DNA of 64,000 bases. Source: Erpetoichthys calabaricus. Lineage: Eukaryota; Chordata; Cladistia; Polypteriformes; Polypteridae. The position numbers were made by a program, and so were the translations under genes. Positions 22,745-34,309 of this stretch are shown here, in pieces; the stretch's first letter is position 1, and each line of letters begins with the position of its first letter. Where the stretch lies: the NCBI RefSeq assembly GCF_900747795.2, contig NC_041394.2, positions 118,326,228 to 118,390,227 of the forward strand, read 5' to 3'. The notes beneath the pieces are model-generated. The model saw only the letters and a program-made list of their open reading frames with translations. It had not been told where the DNA came from and made no database searches.

Positions 22745-23025
22745 CAGCAAAGTTGTTTAATGGAGACACTGCTGTCTCGTCGATTTAGAGTTCTAGATTC
22801 AGATTCCAATCATCTGAAGTCTGCACATTATCCACAAGTCTCCATGTGTTTTCTGCTAGGTGCTCTTAATATTACTTTCTTTACTACAGATGTGTGATAG
22901 AACAATTGGCTGCACTTATAAGCCTGGTATTTTAATGCCACTCTGCCCAATCCATGGTTAGTTCTGGTCTTGCACCAATTGTTGCCAAAATAGGCTCCAG
23001 CTTCCTGAGACCTTGAAAAGGATAT
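22745..23025 (+). repeat. decayed family A SINE
   Basis: CTGCTGTCTCGTCGATTTAG resembles the tRNA-like head, and ATAGGCTCCAGCTTCCTGAG the GGATTGGCTCCAGCAGACC region near the 3' end. Confidence 0.45.
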
Positions 23026-23049
23026 GTTTATATATTATGATGTGTGGAG

Positions 23050-23550
23050 AGATTATTATGCTTAAGTTATATAACACACTGGTGAGGACTCATCTGGAGC
23101 ACTGTGTATTGTTTTGGTCTCTATATTACACAAAAAGACATAACAGCACTAGAGAAAGTTCAAAGGAGAATGATTAGGCTGATTCTGTGACTGGGAGATA
23201 TTGAAGGAGGTAAACTTTTTTAGTTTAAGAAAGTGAAGATTAAGTGGTGACATGATTGAAGTGTTAAAGACTATGAAGGGAATTAGTACAGTGGATCCCA
23301 GCTGCAACATGAAAATAAATACTTTAATATAGGGACATGGTTGGAAACTTGTTAAGGGCAGATTCTGCACAAATGTTAAAGCTTGTTCTTCACACAAAGG
23401 ATCATAGAATAAATTACCAAGCAGTGTGGTAGAAGCAAGGACTCAAATCTCTACTTGATAATATTTTGGATAATCTAGGTGAGTAGAATGGATGAGCTGG
23501 TGGGGACGAATGGCCTGTTCCCATCGTAATTGTTCCAATGGTCTAAATAC
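23050..23550 (+). repeat. CR1-like LINE 3' end
   Basis: The decayed frame reads LVRTHLEHCVLFWSLYYTKR-like, then LEKVQRRMIRL, then a RGDMIEVLK segment, then HGWKLVKGRFCTNVKACSS-like residues, matching the C-terminal region of CR1/L2 reverse transcriptases. It ends in GAATGGCCTGTTCCCATCGT. Indels break the frame. Confidence 0.6.
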
Positions 23551-23854
23551 CAAATGAACAAATAGGTGAATGAATAGATGACTCAGCTCACAAGAGCTGA
23601 GTCATCGCAGATTAGCACATTCAGCTTTTAAGATGCTAATTATTTATCTCATTGTTCAATCTCAGTTTATTTCAGAATGAAAACGTGAAGCCCTTGAAAA
23701 TCTGATTCTATAGGATTATTGAAATGATGCTTGTTTTATGTATTTTGCGAGGAATATTATATATACATTGCTACTACATTTTTTACCAAAAATAAAATGC
23801 AAATTTATTTGCTACCTTAAATTTCATTTTTGATGTTTTTATATTTTTGAGTAG

Positions 23855-23917
23855 GTGCTGCTTTACGAACAGAACAGCTAAATAAAGATGAGCGTCATCC
23901 TGAAATCACTCGGGAAG
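23855..23917 (+). CDS. exon of an unidentified membrane protein (first seen exon)
   Basis: This 63-nt exon is bounded by a T-rich tract ending GAGTAG and a GTAAAG donor. It carries two leading bases of a split codon, then AALRTEQLNKDERHPEITRE, and ends with one base. That one base joins in phase with the exon at 26708 to form an alanine codon. The peptide is highly charged and probably cytosolic. Earlier exons and the start codon were not found. I do not recognise the protein. Confidence 0.5.
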
Positions 23918-24825
23918 GTAAAGTAATCTTGCATTTGCTCTTCCACTGTAATGTTAGTAATTACATGTTAAAAATAAGGAAAGCAGAAAATTGCTGAATG
24001 GAGCCTGCACAATAATTTAGCCATGACTAATTGTATACTTTGTCTGAAATGAATGTCTAATTCATTGTCTTAGGTTTCTTTATACATCAGAAGTTAAAAA
24101 AGTGAGCTAGAGATGAGGAAGATAAGTCGTACCTTTCAGATAGTTGCATACTCTCAGTTATGTGCAGTTTTATTATTTTGGATTAATATACATACAGCAA
24201 AGAGTACAAATGGTAGGAGACTGTTCAGCCTGGAGTGAGGTGAGCATCAGGGGTCTTGTTTATAAGATTTAAACTCTCCAAGCATTTAAATATATGGTAG
24301 TGCACTCTGTAATGAAGAAAGAACACCACACACCATGAGCAGTCAATTCATTCTATGCAGTTTGAACCATGGCAGAGTGCTGTTGGTGCTATAAGCAGAA
24401 GCTGAGTGATAAGAAATCCTTTTATTTTATTCTAACAAAATTTATCAATCCATTCCTTAAATCCTATTATCACATTTATCAATCAACCTTCGTGTGAGAT
24501 ACTGACTCAGTGTAACATTTAACAGGACCAGTATCCATACCCTCGACCATTTATAATTCTGCTACCTATCTAAAAAGGTATGCTATAAGTGTCATAATTA
24601 CTTAATAAATGTTAAAGATTGTTCTTTCCTTTTTATATTTTATTTATCGTTTAACTGTTTCTAGTTGCTTACTTCACCATTTTGAAAATTTGTTTGCAAT
24701 GATAGTATGCTCTGACTGGTATGTGTTCTGCTTGTGGTTCTGTAAACAGAAGTTTAATACAATTTTGTCTTATAAATTATTTCTTTTATTTACTTTTTCT
24801 TTAATTTATCAATGAGTGATATTCA

Positions 24826-25640
24826 TCTGCCATCCACTTTCCAAACCTGCTTCTCCAGGGCAGGGTAGCATGGAAGCTAAAGCCTATCCCAGGGCATCAG
24901 TCCTTCACAGGGTGAACACACACACACATGCCCAGAATGTAGGACCAATTTAGTAACACAAATTCACCTAATCAAACACACTATGGTCTGAAAACAAATC
25001 AGAATGACCAAAAAGCAAGAAAATTAAAATGAAAGAAAATCTCTGACTTGCCTGTCAAAGTCACAGGGAGGCACCATGCAGGTACAAAGGAGCCCCAGTG
25101 GTGTTTCCCGAAACACCCTCGCTGGCTGAAAGTGCCCAGTGCCAGTGTGCCAGAGAGAGGATGCTCAGCATCGTTCACAATGCCACCCAGCTTTTTTCTT
25201 ACCCTTTTCTTTGCTACCACCTCTAGGCGGTCCAGCGGACATCCCACCACCAAGCCTGTCCTTCCAATCAGCCCATTGAAGTGGTGGGCCTCTTCTGAAG
25301 CGATGCCACCTGACCAGCAATTTAAAATTGCACCTGCCATCACAGAGCTGTAGAAGATGTGAGGGATGTCACTTTTCACATCAAAGGAACAGTCCCCCCT
25401 TAGAAAAAAACAGACCATCATGCCCCCCCCCCCCCCCATATAGTTCCCATGCACCCTGAGACCAGTCCAGCCTGCCACGAACATGTTATGCATATATTTA
25501 TTTAAAGAGCTACTGTAAAAAGCCAAATTTCCACCAGGAGACAAATAAAGTTCTATTTATCAAGCTAATCTGCATATCTTGGAATATGGGAGGAAATCAG
25601 AGCACCTGGAGGAAACCCACACAGATACAGTGGGGAACAG
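24826..25640 (-). repeat. family A SINE split by a LINE fragment
   Basis: SINE body parts lie at 24826-24985 (CAAACCTGCTTCTCCAGGGC, AGGGTGAACACACACACAC) and 25566-25640 (ATGGGAGGAAATCAGAGCAC, GGAGGAAACCCACACAGATA). They join in order if 24986-25565 is removed. CTAATC occurs at both junctions as a possible target duplication. Confidence 0.55.
24986..25565 (-). mobile_element. L2/Rex-type LINE fragment nested in a SINE
   Basis: The minus-strand frame contains FYSSVMAGAILNCWSGGIAS, then HHFNGLIGRTGLVVGCPLDR and LEVVAKKRVRKKLGGIVNDA. This aligns by eye with the C-terminal FYQTVVASALFYAVVCWGGS region of the LINE at 29518-30372. A run of 15 C lies at 25423-25437. At the right edge GACAAATAAAGTTCTATTTA resembles a LINE 3' tail in the plus orientation, so the insert may be composite. 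Confidence 0.5.
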
Positions 25641-26707
25641 TGAGAGACCAAAGCATAATACTTATTGAACACAATAATAAAATGTGTATTTGGCAGGACT
25701 GACTGACAAGGTGACACTGAGCTAATCTCAACAAACTCCAAAAAGGCAGGTTGATGTTTTTGTTGTCACATTGTTTAGAACATTTTTTTTCTGAATTCAG
25801 GTAAAAGGAGCACAGAAACAGGACTAAAAAGTAATTCACCTAAGCTTAATAAATACATGTTTATCGTAGTGACGTGTTTAATGTTGTTCGGACATGCAAG
25901 TAAGAATTCAACTGTGCTCAGTATATGTGACAATATGGCTACTATTACTGCTACTACTATCTACTGCAGCCTTGTTAGGGCAAACTTGTTTTCAGCTCTT
26001 CAAGTGAGGACCCAAGGGGAGCCTGGTTACACATTGCAATACCCAAGACAATGTCAAAATAGCTAATAAAATATTATGCTGTATTGTAATAACTAAAGGA
26101 TGCAACTCCCTAGTAAGTTTTATTGTGTGTAGCTGCGGGTATAGTAGCAGCACTAAAACAAAGCAACACCAAACATCTCAGAGATAAGAGAACTTGATCT
26201 CAGCAGTAGTAAGCAGGGATGAACATGCAAGGATCAGATGCAGATTTTCTTAATTCCTAGGTTCCTAGATAAGTGAATGAATCATATCTTCCACACACTG
26301 TAAAAGTGAAACTTCACAAAAATACAAATAAAAGTGCTGCTTTCAACTATGAGACTCTCATGGGATAAAGGGAGCCTGGAACAAAGTGTTAATGCACATA
26401 GTGGAAGTGGGACTTGGCTTTGAAACAAAGTGTTTAAGGTAATACAATAAGGAATATGTTATTTACAAACAAATAATCCATTTATTAATTTTCAAATCCA
26501 TACTTTATCTAGATTAGAATTAAAAGAACACTTCACTGGACTTTGTGGTGATTGATTACAACTGAGATTGTGGATGTTATCACTCTTACCCTTGAAGATT
26601 CCTCTACTGTGAGAACACCAAAGAAGCAAGGCATCGCAGTACAGACAATACTGAAGTATTTACAGAGGATTAACTGAATAATGTATTTTACATCTGTTTA
26701 TCTTTAG

Positions 26708-26840
26708 CTACTAGAGTGAAGCGTGGTATTGGGAAATTTATTTCAGACACCATTGATCACTTTGAGAATCACGTGCCCCGATCAGCTATCATGGCAATGC
26801 CAGCCTGCATTTTCTTCATTGCTCTTGCCTGCTGTATGAC
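26708..26840 (+). CDS. exon with transmembrane segment, unidentified protein
   Basis: This 133-nt exon follows a TTTATCTTTAG acceptor and ends at a strong GTAAGT donor. It encodes ATRVKRGIGKFISDTIDHFE and NHVPRSAIMAMPACIFFIAL, then ACCM and a split threonine codon. The run SAIMAMPACIFFIALACC is a convincing membrane helix preceded by basic residues (RVKRGIGK), so the N-terminal side should be cytosolic. It sits in phase with exons at 23855 and 33836. The composition, the splice sites and the open frame all support a real host gene, but I cannot name the family. Confidence 0.62.
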
Positions 26841-26939
26841 GTAAGTGATAAAATTTGCTACATTAAGTCTGTCTACTTTTGCGATAAAATCTATAAAATG
26901 GTGCTATTTCTGAAGAGATAATAATGCTAATGCTAAGTT

Positions 26940-27190
26940 AAATTAATATATGTGTTGCACAGTAAAGCTATTGGTATTACAGCCGTCTTCACTGATTCAG
27001 AATTCTGAGATTGATTCCCATGTTTGGATGTTTTCCATTTGGAGTTTGGATATTTTCCTTATATCTGTGTGGGTTTCCCTCCAGGTAATCCACTTTTCCT
27101 GTCACATCCCCAAAGGTGTGTTTGGGTTGGCGATTCCAAATTCACTCCCTTGCAGATGTGTGCATAAGTTGGCCTGAGCTGGTGACCTGT
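26940..27190 (+). repeat. decayed family A SINE
   Basis: ATATCTGTGTGGGTTTCCCT and GGTTGGCGATTCCAAATTCA match the SINE core GTCTGCGTGGGTTTCC and GGATTGGCGATTCTAAATT. It lies in the intron after the 26708-26840 exon. Confidence 0.55.
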
Positions 27191-27654
27191 CCAGAGGCAA
27201 TAATATGCAGTATGTAACAAAGAAAAAGGTAATTATCGAATAGCCAGGTGGACAGAAAGAACAAAAAAAAAAAAACACCACTTAGACTGGAGAAGAAAAA
27301 AATATGCACGGGTTCCAAGGCCAAAAGACCATCCAGCCCCCACTGGGCATTCTACCTAATATAGATGGTCTAAATCAGTCCTCATGGCTTACAGGCTTCA
27401 CATGGAAGAATTTGATGATGATGGTCAGTCACGTGGACATCTGGAATACCCACTATTTGATCCATAAATGCAGGGGGCAGCATGGTACCTTGATCAGGTG
27501 GTGTTTGAGCAGATCGCCACCTCAGAAGAACCAGAAAAGACAGTGGAAAATAGTAGAGATTAGTAAAGAATTGCACAACCCAGAGGAAAATGATAATTCA
27601 ATGTCCATATAGACTAAAAAGGGATACAAGTAAAATGTAGCGATGAAAAAATGA

Positions 27655-27985
27655 TTTTAAAATAATGGGTTTTTAGCAGTTTTTTTAAATTCTTCTACAG
27701 TATTAGCCTGGTGAATTTCTGTTAGTAAAGTATTCCTAATTTTAGATGTATGACAACAAAAGGCTGCCTCACCACTTCTTTTCAGGTTGGCTCTTGGAAT
27801 TATAAGCAGACCTTCAATTGAAGATCTGAGGTTACGACTTGGAGTGTATGGGGACAGGCATTCCATAATATAAGCTGGGGCGAAATTATTTAAGGCTTTG
27901 TGAATCATTAGTAGTATTTTAAAGTCAATTCTAAATGACAGTGGCAACCAATGTAACAACGCTAAAATGAGATGAGACAATTCAG
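27655..27985 (-). pseudogene. L2-type LINE ORF2 C-terminal fragment
   Basis: The minus-strand frame (107 codons) reads LHWLPLSFRIDFKILLMIHK then ALNNFAPAYIMECLSPYTPS, RNLRSS and later GEAAFCCHTSKIRN. This is the conserved C-terminal LHWLPVxxRIxFKIL...YxPxRxLRSS...GxxAF signature of L2-clade proteins. Everything upstream is lost. Confidence 0.8.
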
Positions 27986-28009
27986 TTCAATAACCCAGCT
28001 TGGTTAGCT

Positions 28010-29260
28010 AATAGCTAAAATTGTCACAATTTTTCATCTAGATACTTTTTAAAAGTTGTCAAGGTTTCAAAGGATAATTTAAAAGGATGATGGTAAGGAT
28101 GTACAATGTGTAGACATTTTAGGAAGAGAGATTGAAGATGGGTTTGAGGACTGTCGTACACTAACAGCTAAACTTGATGATTTAGTTCATGTTTTATTAG
28201 GCAGTTCATAGAGGAGTCTGTTGACTACTAAATTTGCCCCACTCTGTCTTTTGACATTTTGGAAAATGAAGATACTACTGAACATGGCCTTTTCTGTTTA
28301 ATTTTTCATATCCAAGTTCTTCTTGATTTTTTTGTAGGTTTTGTTGTGATGCTCCAATGCAGTAAAATTTACTGTAACATTAAATCATGGATAGAGCAAC
28401 ACTGGATGAATCTTCAGTCAAACCCTCAGCTGTATCCATCACACTCTCTTCAGTGATGCAAGAAATGATGTTATGAAAAGAAAAATACAGAAATAATCTG
28501 CTGCTGTCTTTAACATGGTGCAGTCTATGCCTTATTTTTCAACCAGCTTTGACAATGCCTGTGACTCTTCAGCAGTGCAATATAATGTCTGGTGTTTATT
28601 TATTCCAAAATCTGGAATGGTGGTTCTTCTGGAATGGTGGAATGGAATTGTGGGTTCTTTCATGATTAAAGAAATAACAATATCTTCAACCTATTTATTT
28701 CAGGCTCACTCTGCCATCTTGGGACCTTTCATAATTAAAGAACTAACAATATCTTCAGCCTATTTATTTATTTCAGGATTCACGACACTGAGCAATACTT
28801 ATGCACCTTTAATGCTGCATGCTTGGCTGTGAAAATTGCATCATATGTTAATCCATTTGCTTGATAATCAAACTGAGGCAAGTCAGTTGTGTCTGGGATG
28901 CTGGACATGATAAGTGCTTCATGATGATAAGGGTGAGTGCCACAGGGCGATACATGTTGACTTTGTGTTAATTTTAAGATATCTGAAAAAAACATTTTGA
29001 CATCTTAAAATAGACAGAGAAAGTGGAAACTTCACAGGATATGGTTTTGAGATATGTTAAAAAACATTTCAAATATTTTAAAATGCAAAATGAGGTATCT
29101 TGAAAAGAGTTTTTGATAACTCAAATGGACAGTTAAGTTATTTTGAGATTCAGTACAAACCTAATAACCTCTGAACAAATTTACAGATGAGGCCTGATGG
29201 GTAAGTAGTTAGACAGCCGGCCTGTAATGTGAGATGGCATATCATGTGGCTAATTGTAAG
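28010..29260. other. unassigned sequence containing a tandem duplication
   Basis: Two similar units lie at about 28656-28712 and 28726-28785 (TTAAAGAAATAACAATATCT versus TTAAAGAACTAACAATATCT, each followed by CCTATTTATTT). The minus strand at 28780-28995 stays open with residues such as IPDTTDLPQFDYQANGLTYD and IFTAKHAALKVHKYCS. It looks protein-like but has no recognisable family or splice sites. Confidence 0.4.
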
Positions 29261-30385
29261 ATAGATAGATACTTTATTAATCCCAAGGGGAAATTCACAT
29301 ACTCCAGCAGCAGCATTCTGATACAAAAAAAAAACAAAAAAACAATATTAAATTAAAGAGTAATAAAAATGCAGGTAAAAACAGACAATAACTTTGAATA
29401 ATGTTAACGTTTACCCCCCCAGGTGGAATTGAAGAGTGTGTGGGGGAGGAACGATCTCCTCATTCTGTCAGTGGAGCAGGACAGTGACAGCAGTCTGTCG
29501 CTGAAGCTGCTCCTCTGTCAGGAGATGATACTGTTTAGTGGATGCAGTGCATTCTCCATTATTGATAGGAGCCTGCTGAGCGCCCGTCGCTCTGCCACAG
29601 ATGTCAAACTGTCCAGCTCCATGCCTACAATAGAGCCTGCCTTCCTCACCAGTTTGTCCAGGCGTGAGGTGTTCTTCTTCTTTATGCTGCCTCCCCAGCA
29701 TACCACTGCGTAGAAGAGGGCACTCGCCACAACCGTCTGATAGAACATCAGCAGCATCTTATTGCAGATGTTGAAGGACGCCAGTCTTCTAAGGAAGTAT
29801 AGCCGGTTCTGTCCTCTCTTGTACAGAGAATCAGTATTGGCAGTCCAGTCCAATTTATCATCCAGCTGCACTCCCAGGTATTTATAGGTCTGTACCCTCT
29901 GCACACAGTCACCTCTGATGATCACGGGGTCCAGGAGGGGCCTGGGCCTCCTAAAATCCACCACCAGCATCTTGGTTTTGCTGGTGATCAGGTGTAGGTG
30001 GTTTGAGTCGCACCATTTAACAAAGTCCTTGATTAGGTTCCTGTACTCCTCCTCCTGCCCACTCCTGATGCAGCCCATGATAGCAGTGTCATCAGCGAAC
30101 TTTTGCACGTGGCGGGACTCCGAGTTGTATTGGAAGTCCGATGTATATAGGCTGAACAGGACCAGAGAAAGTACAGTCCCCTGCGACGCTCCTGTGTTGC
30201 TGACCACAATGTCAGACCTGCAGTTCCCGAGACGCACATACTGAGGTCTGTTTGTAAGATAGTCCACAATCCATGCCACTAGGTATGAATCTTCTTCCAT
30301 CTCTGTCAGCTTGTCCCTAAGGAGCAGAGGTTGGATGGTGTTGAGACCACTTGGTAAAAGATTGATGGACACATTCGACAGTTTA
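29261..30385 (-). mobile_element. 5'-truncated L2/Rex-type LINE
   Basis: The 3' end is at the left: on the element strand TTTCCCCTTGGGATTAATAA and AGTATCTATCTATC, the microsatellite-like tail of this fish LINE family. The body holds the C-terminal half of the reverse transcriptase and later ORF2. The 5' part is missing. A second 3' end of the family is at 44163-44417 and older relatives at 20866-21960 and 24986-25565. Confidence 0.85.
29518..30372 (-). pseudogene. LINE reverse transcriptase C-terminal half (284 codons open)
   Basis: The frame starts in the palm domain (GLNTIQPLLL) and continues with SNTGASQGTVLSLVLFSLYT (QGxVLSPLLF motif), HVQKFADDTAIMGCI (FADD catalytic Asp pair) and QTYKYLGVQLDDKLDWTANT. 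The thumb-like ALFYAVVCWGGSIKKKN and SIVGMELDSLTSVAERRALS follow. No stop occurs before HPLNSIIS, where the family normally continues toward 29468. The N-terminal endonuclease and fingers are missing, so it cannot move by itself. The relatively clean frame suggests a fairly young insertion. Confidence 0.85.
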
Positions 30386-30440
30386 GGGTTCTTTATTTCG
30401 CCTTATACAATTTCTTGTATTAGGAATTTGTTGGTTTTTG

Positions 30441-30606
30441 CATACCCCTTGGGGTCAGAGCGCACCTGGAGCAATTATAGGTTAAGGGTCTTGCTCAAGG
30501 GGCCAGCAAAGTAGGATCTCTTTTGGCAGTGACGGGGATTCAAACTGGCAACCTTCTGGATACCAGTACAGATCCTTAGCCTCAGAGCCACCACTCTGCC
30601 CTAGCA
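30441..30606 (-). repeat. tRNA-derived SINE (V-SINE-like)
   Basis: On the minus strand GGGCAGAGTGGTGGCTCTGA (box A region) and GGTTGCCAGTTTGAATCCCC (box B region) are followed by TGAGCAAGACCCTTAACCTA, TAATTGCTCCAGG and GCTCTGACCCCAAGGGG. This is the conserved body of a fish tRNA-SINE. A 3' fragment of the same family is at 60110-60235. Confidence 0.75.
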
Positions 30607-31059
30607 TGAATGCATTGCGTCCAGCCTAATGTAAATATGTAATGCTAGCCTTACCTTGGGGAAAAATTGGAAGAATATGTAAGCATAATAGCGATGAAAG
30701 CAGTGGTGTTATTTTAGCAGACTAACTGATGAAATTTACACTATCAGTTATATTTCTGTTTGGAAGAATAAACAAGTTAAAGTAAAATGTTTTCCAGCCA
30801 AATCCAGGAATCACCACAACTGGTTTGTCCATTATCATAGAGACAACTGAAAGTGATTCATAAATTTGCAAAACCTTATTGTAAAAGCTTGACAGGATGG
30901 AATTTGACTGGAAAGTGTAAATGGGATTGGCCTCTGCTTGTGTTTCCTATTCCTGCTTCATGTACTAGGCCATGGATTGGCAGCACAATAGGAAAGAAAA
31001 AAACAGAAGAAAACTGGGCAAGACTGCAAGGGGAAAAGGATTTGAAGCCTTTACTTATG

Positions 31060-31290
31060 AGGGGCCCACACTGGTCTAGTTGGTAATGCTGCCACCTCAC
31101 ACACAAGGTGTCCATGATCTCCCTTGTCTGCATGGGATACCCAGAAAGACATACATGTTGGGGTAATTTTCTACTGTGTAAATGAGAGGGTGTGTAGGTA
31201 AGTGGGCTCCTTCACTGGAATATAGCGCCCCTCTCTGCCTTGTACTCATTGATGCCAGAATAGGGTCTGGCCTCTACAATTGGTTAAGCA
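31060..31290 (+). repeat. decayed family A SINE
   Basis: GGTCTAGTTGGTAATGCTGC at the head and TTGTCTGCATGGGATACCCA in the core are recognisable; ends approximate. Confidence 0.45.
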
Positions 31291-31829
31291 AATTTAAGTA
31301 TTAAAGAATTGGAATCTTACTAAAATTGAAGCACAAAACATTTCATTTATAAATAATGCGGTGAATAGCCTGTTTTATTTAAGTCAGATTTTAACGTTAG
31401 TGTATGTGTAAAAACACAAAAAACAGAAATAAACTATAGTCCCATGGTCTATTTCTCACTTTACTTTTTTATCTAAATGGACTAAATTTCACATTTTTAA
31501 TTTTCATTAAGTTAGGCATTGTGCTTAAGTTAACATTCACTGTATTTTTTTTCTGCAGCAGCATAACACATGTAACCTGCAGCACATCAGTAAAATTCTG
31601 TTCTATGATCCCATTCATATCACCATAGTGGAGCACAATGCATTTTTAAAAATAGTGACAAGCTGCTATGATGAGACTGAGTGTCTCATCCTGGCTGGGG
31701 TTTAAACTCATGTTTTATGTTTCTTTTGTTCATTCTTGATTCTTTCTTAATATTGATTATGTGAATCATTCTTTATTTTTCATTTTGTCTATTTATATAA
31801 GCTGCCTTTGTTATGTACCGTGTACCTTG

Positions 31830-32230
31830 AAGGTGATCCCCCAAAAGGCAGGACCACCTGCCAGTCCTGCCAGGAACTGGCCTCTACCCTATAAATGTGA
31901 AGGGTCTTCCACAGTTCCTGGTAGATTATTTTGAATGCACTCAGGAGAGGTCAATTCTTATGCTTTTTGTGTATTTAAAGTGCTTAGCAAGTTCCTGGAT
32001 TTTTTGCTCTTCTTGGGATTTTGTATTGGGACTTTTGGTTATTATGGACTGCCTTATTGTTTTGAGCAAATTCTTTTGTCTTTGTGCTTCCACAGAGCTT
32101 AATTATTATTGAAGATCATTTTTTGTGAGGGATAAATCTTTTATCCTATAAGGATTTTACAAGGCTCTTTTTGTGTATACACAGCGTTTTTTTGATGGGA
32201 TTTCTTCCTCTAGTGGGCATTTTTGGAAGT
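31830..32230 (+). repeat. LTR-like repeat, second family
   Basis: GATCCCCCAAAAGGCAGGAC, a TATA-like CCTATAAATG and a T-rich 3' part with CTTCTTGGGATTTTG. Related to the fragment at 3498-3640. Fossil, without an internal coding region; the LTR call is tentative. Confidence 0.3.
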
Positions 32231-32924
32231 GCTTTTGGGATTTCCATGTTTTGGGGACTGCTAGTCATAATAATACTGATAATGCAAAATGATAGAGAGA
32301 TGTATGTGGAATTAGCAAATACACACATTAAAAATGGCGAGTAGGCTCATAGGCAAAACACGTGCACTAAACAGGGTTTCTGCAAATAAATCTTTCAATT
32401 TTCATTCTTAGCTTATGAACAGCTACTTGCATACTTATTTTAACCAGTGGCAGTCCTGGGTGATATGTATCACACAAGGAGCTTACTTCAATACCTTTCA
32501 TAGAAAAATCTGTACTTGCTGGAACACTTTGGCATCAGCCTTCCATTAATGCAACAGTTTCTTTCGGAATGAAAACAATTGCCAAGTTTTGTGATACAGT
32601 ATGTTTTACCGTCTAGAAAGCAATCACTTTATTCAGACTTGAAATAAACAGAATAAATACTAATACAAGACTGAAAGAGTAAAATATTTGACACACAAGA
32701 CTTTAAACTGATAAGTATAAAAATATATATAAAACTTGAATACTATGCTAAAACCTAATTTTCCTTGTCTTCTTCTTCTAACGTGGTTGCTTCTGCCTTC
32801 AAAATAATGTTATTACAAAATATTACTATGCCCTATAAACTGTAATTAACAAAACAAAATGTAATTAAGAAAAAACATGGACTTGAATTAGAGTTAAACT
32901 AGCTATATTATGCCTTGTGACAGA
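32231..32924. other. unassigned sequence
   Basis: AT-rich; no gene, RNA or named repeat recognised. Confidence 0.4.
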
Positions 32925-33495
32925 TGGCCAGAGACCTTTCCTAGCCAGGATGCCTCCATAATGGAAGGACTTGAAGGGAATGCACAGGACACTACCTGAC
33001 CTGGAGTGCTAGATGGCAGCTCCACTGAGTTGCAGTGGTGCCTCAGACTCCCTTAGGGTTACATGGGAGTTGGAGTTCGGCAGAGCCATGTTGGGTTCCA
33101 TGGGTGCTACCAGGGGTTGGTGCAGGAGCAACAGAGCCCTACTACATTGGGCTTCCACCACAGCTAGTAGTACTTCCAGATCATGCTGATAGGCCACCTG
33201 AAGTGCTCCCGGGTGCAGCATAAAAGGGGCTGCCTCACTTCATTCAGAAAACCAGAGTCGGGAAGAGGGGGGCAAAGCTTGCTAGAGGAGGAGTGGAGGC
33301 TGAAGGAACCAGAGAGAAGAGAAAGAAGTGCTGTGCTGTGGATATTGTGCTTTTGTATTGTGTTGGGCATTGGTGGGAAACTTGGGAAGCGTTTCCCACG
33401 TCAAAATAAAAACCGTGTGTTGCTGGACTTGTGCCTGGTAATTATCTGTGATGGGTTTGGGGAGCTGGCGAGCCCCCTGGTGGCCACAGCCTATA
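32925..33495 (+). repeat. LTR-like repeat, probable solo LTR fossil (family 1)
   Basis: CCTAGCCAGGATGCCTCCAT at the left, a TATA-like GCATAAAAGGGGCTGCC near 33218, a purine-rich block and AATAAA in CAAAATAAAAACCGTGTG. The right side ends AGCCCCCTGGTGGCCACAGC. Same family as 11214-11740; no internal region attached. Confidence 0.45.
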
Positions 33496-33835
33496 GAAAT
33501 CAAAGTGATCACTGAGGATTTCTTATGCTGAATCAATGTAATCAAGATGGAAAAAATAAATCCACTAACTTTATAGCTTAGCCTTTTTACTGAAGTCTGC
33601 TGAAAACAACTTAAAAAAGAGTTTGGCTGTAAGAATGTATTACATTAGATGATGCTACTTTGCTAATGGCCCTGTCCTCCTGTTATTAAACCAAAAAAAA
33701 ACATAAAAATGTTTATGATAATTGTGACATGACATACCTTTATCTTTAGCTGTCCTTCCTTTTTTTGGTAAAAAATAGCTTTGACCTTTGCATAATCAAT
33801 TTTGATAATGTGTGCTGTTTAAAAACTTCTTCCAG

Positions 33836-33888
33836 ATATTACAATGAATACAACATCAAAGTTTTACACCCCACCATGTCAATCAAAG
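33836..33888 (+). CDS. probable third exon of the same unidentified gene
   Basis: After an ACTTCTTCCAG acceptor the sequence completes the split codon as threonine and continues YYNEYNIKVLHPTMSIK plus one base. The donor would be AAAG/GTCATG, weaker than the consensus. If the donor is not used, the frame stays open to a TGA at 33993, but the added residues look non-coding. The sequence would place a short extracellular or luminal segment after the membrane helix. Later exons were not found before yif1b. Confidence 0.4.
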
Positions 33889-34309
33889 GTCATGACTGGC
33901 TAAAAGCTAAACTGGTTCAATGTACTATAAATGCAGTTTTCATTAGTTATTTTAATGTATCGATTTATGCATGTAAATGTAAATTAAGCAAATGACAAGC
34001 TTTACATTGAATATCATTTGCTGGAATACTTGTGAACATTTAAAGAATACAGGGGCTTAGATGTCATTTCACTGACCTGTACTGTGAGAGAGGTTGAGAA
34101 CTGTATGTCCTGATGGCCATGGAGCTCAATTGTGGCTTGCAGACTGTAGCAGCAGTTGGATGAGAAGTGCAGAACAGTCAAAGGAATACAATCATGCTTA
34201 TCAGGGAGATGAGGTGCACACTGCACAAGGTGACGGGGTGTTTATGTAACCCTGATCATTTGCCACCCTAGAGGATTTGCCTTTAGTGACTTTTACAGCA
34301 ACCACCTCA
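33889..34309. other. unassigned sequence
   Basis: Holds the possible read-through of the exon at 33836 (open to TGA at 33993), then nothing recognised. Confidence 0.35.
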
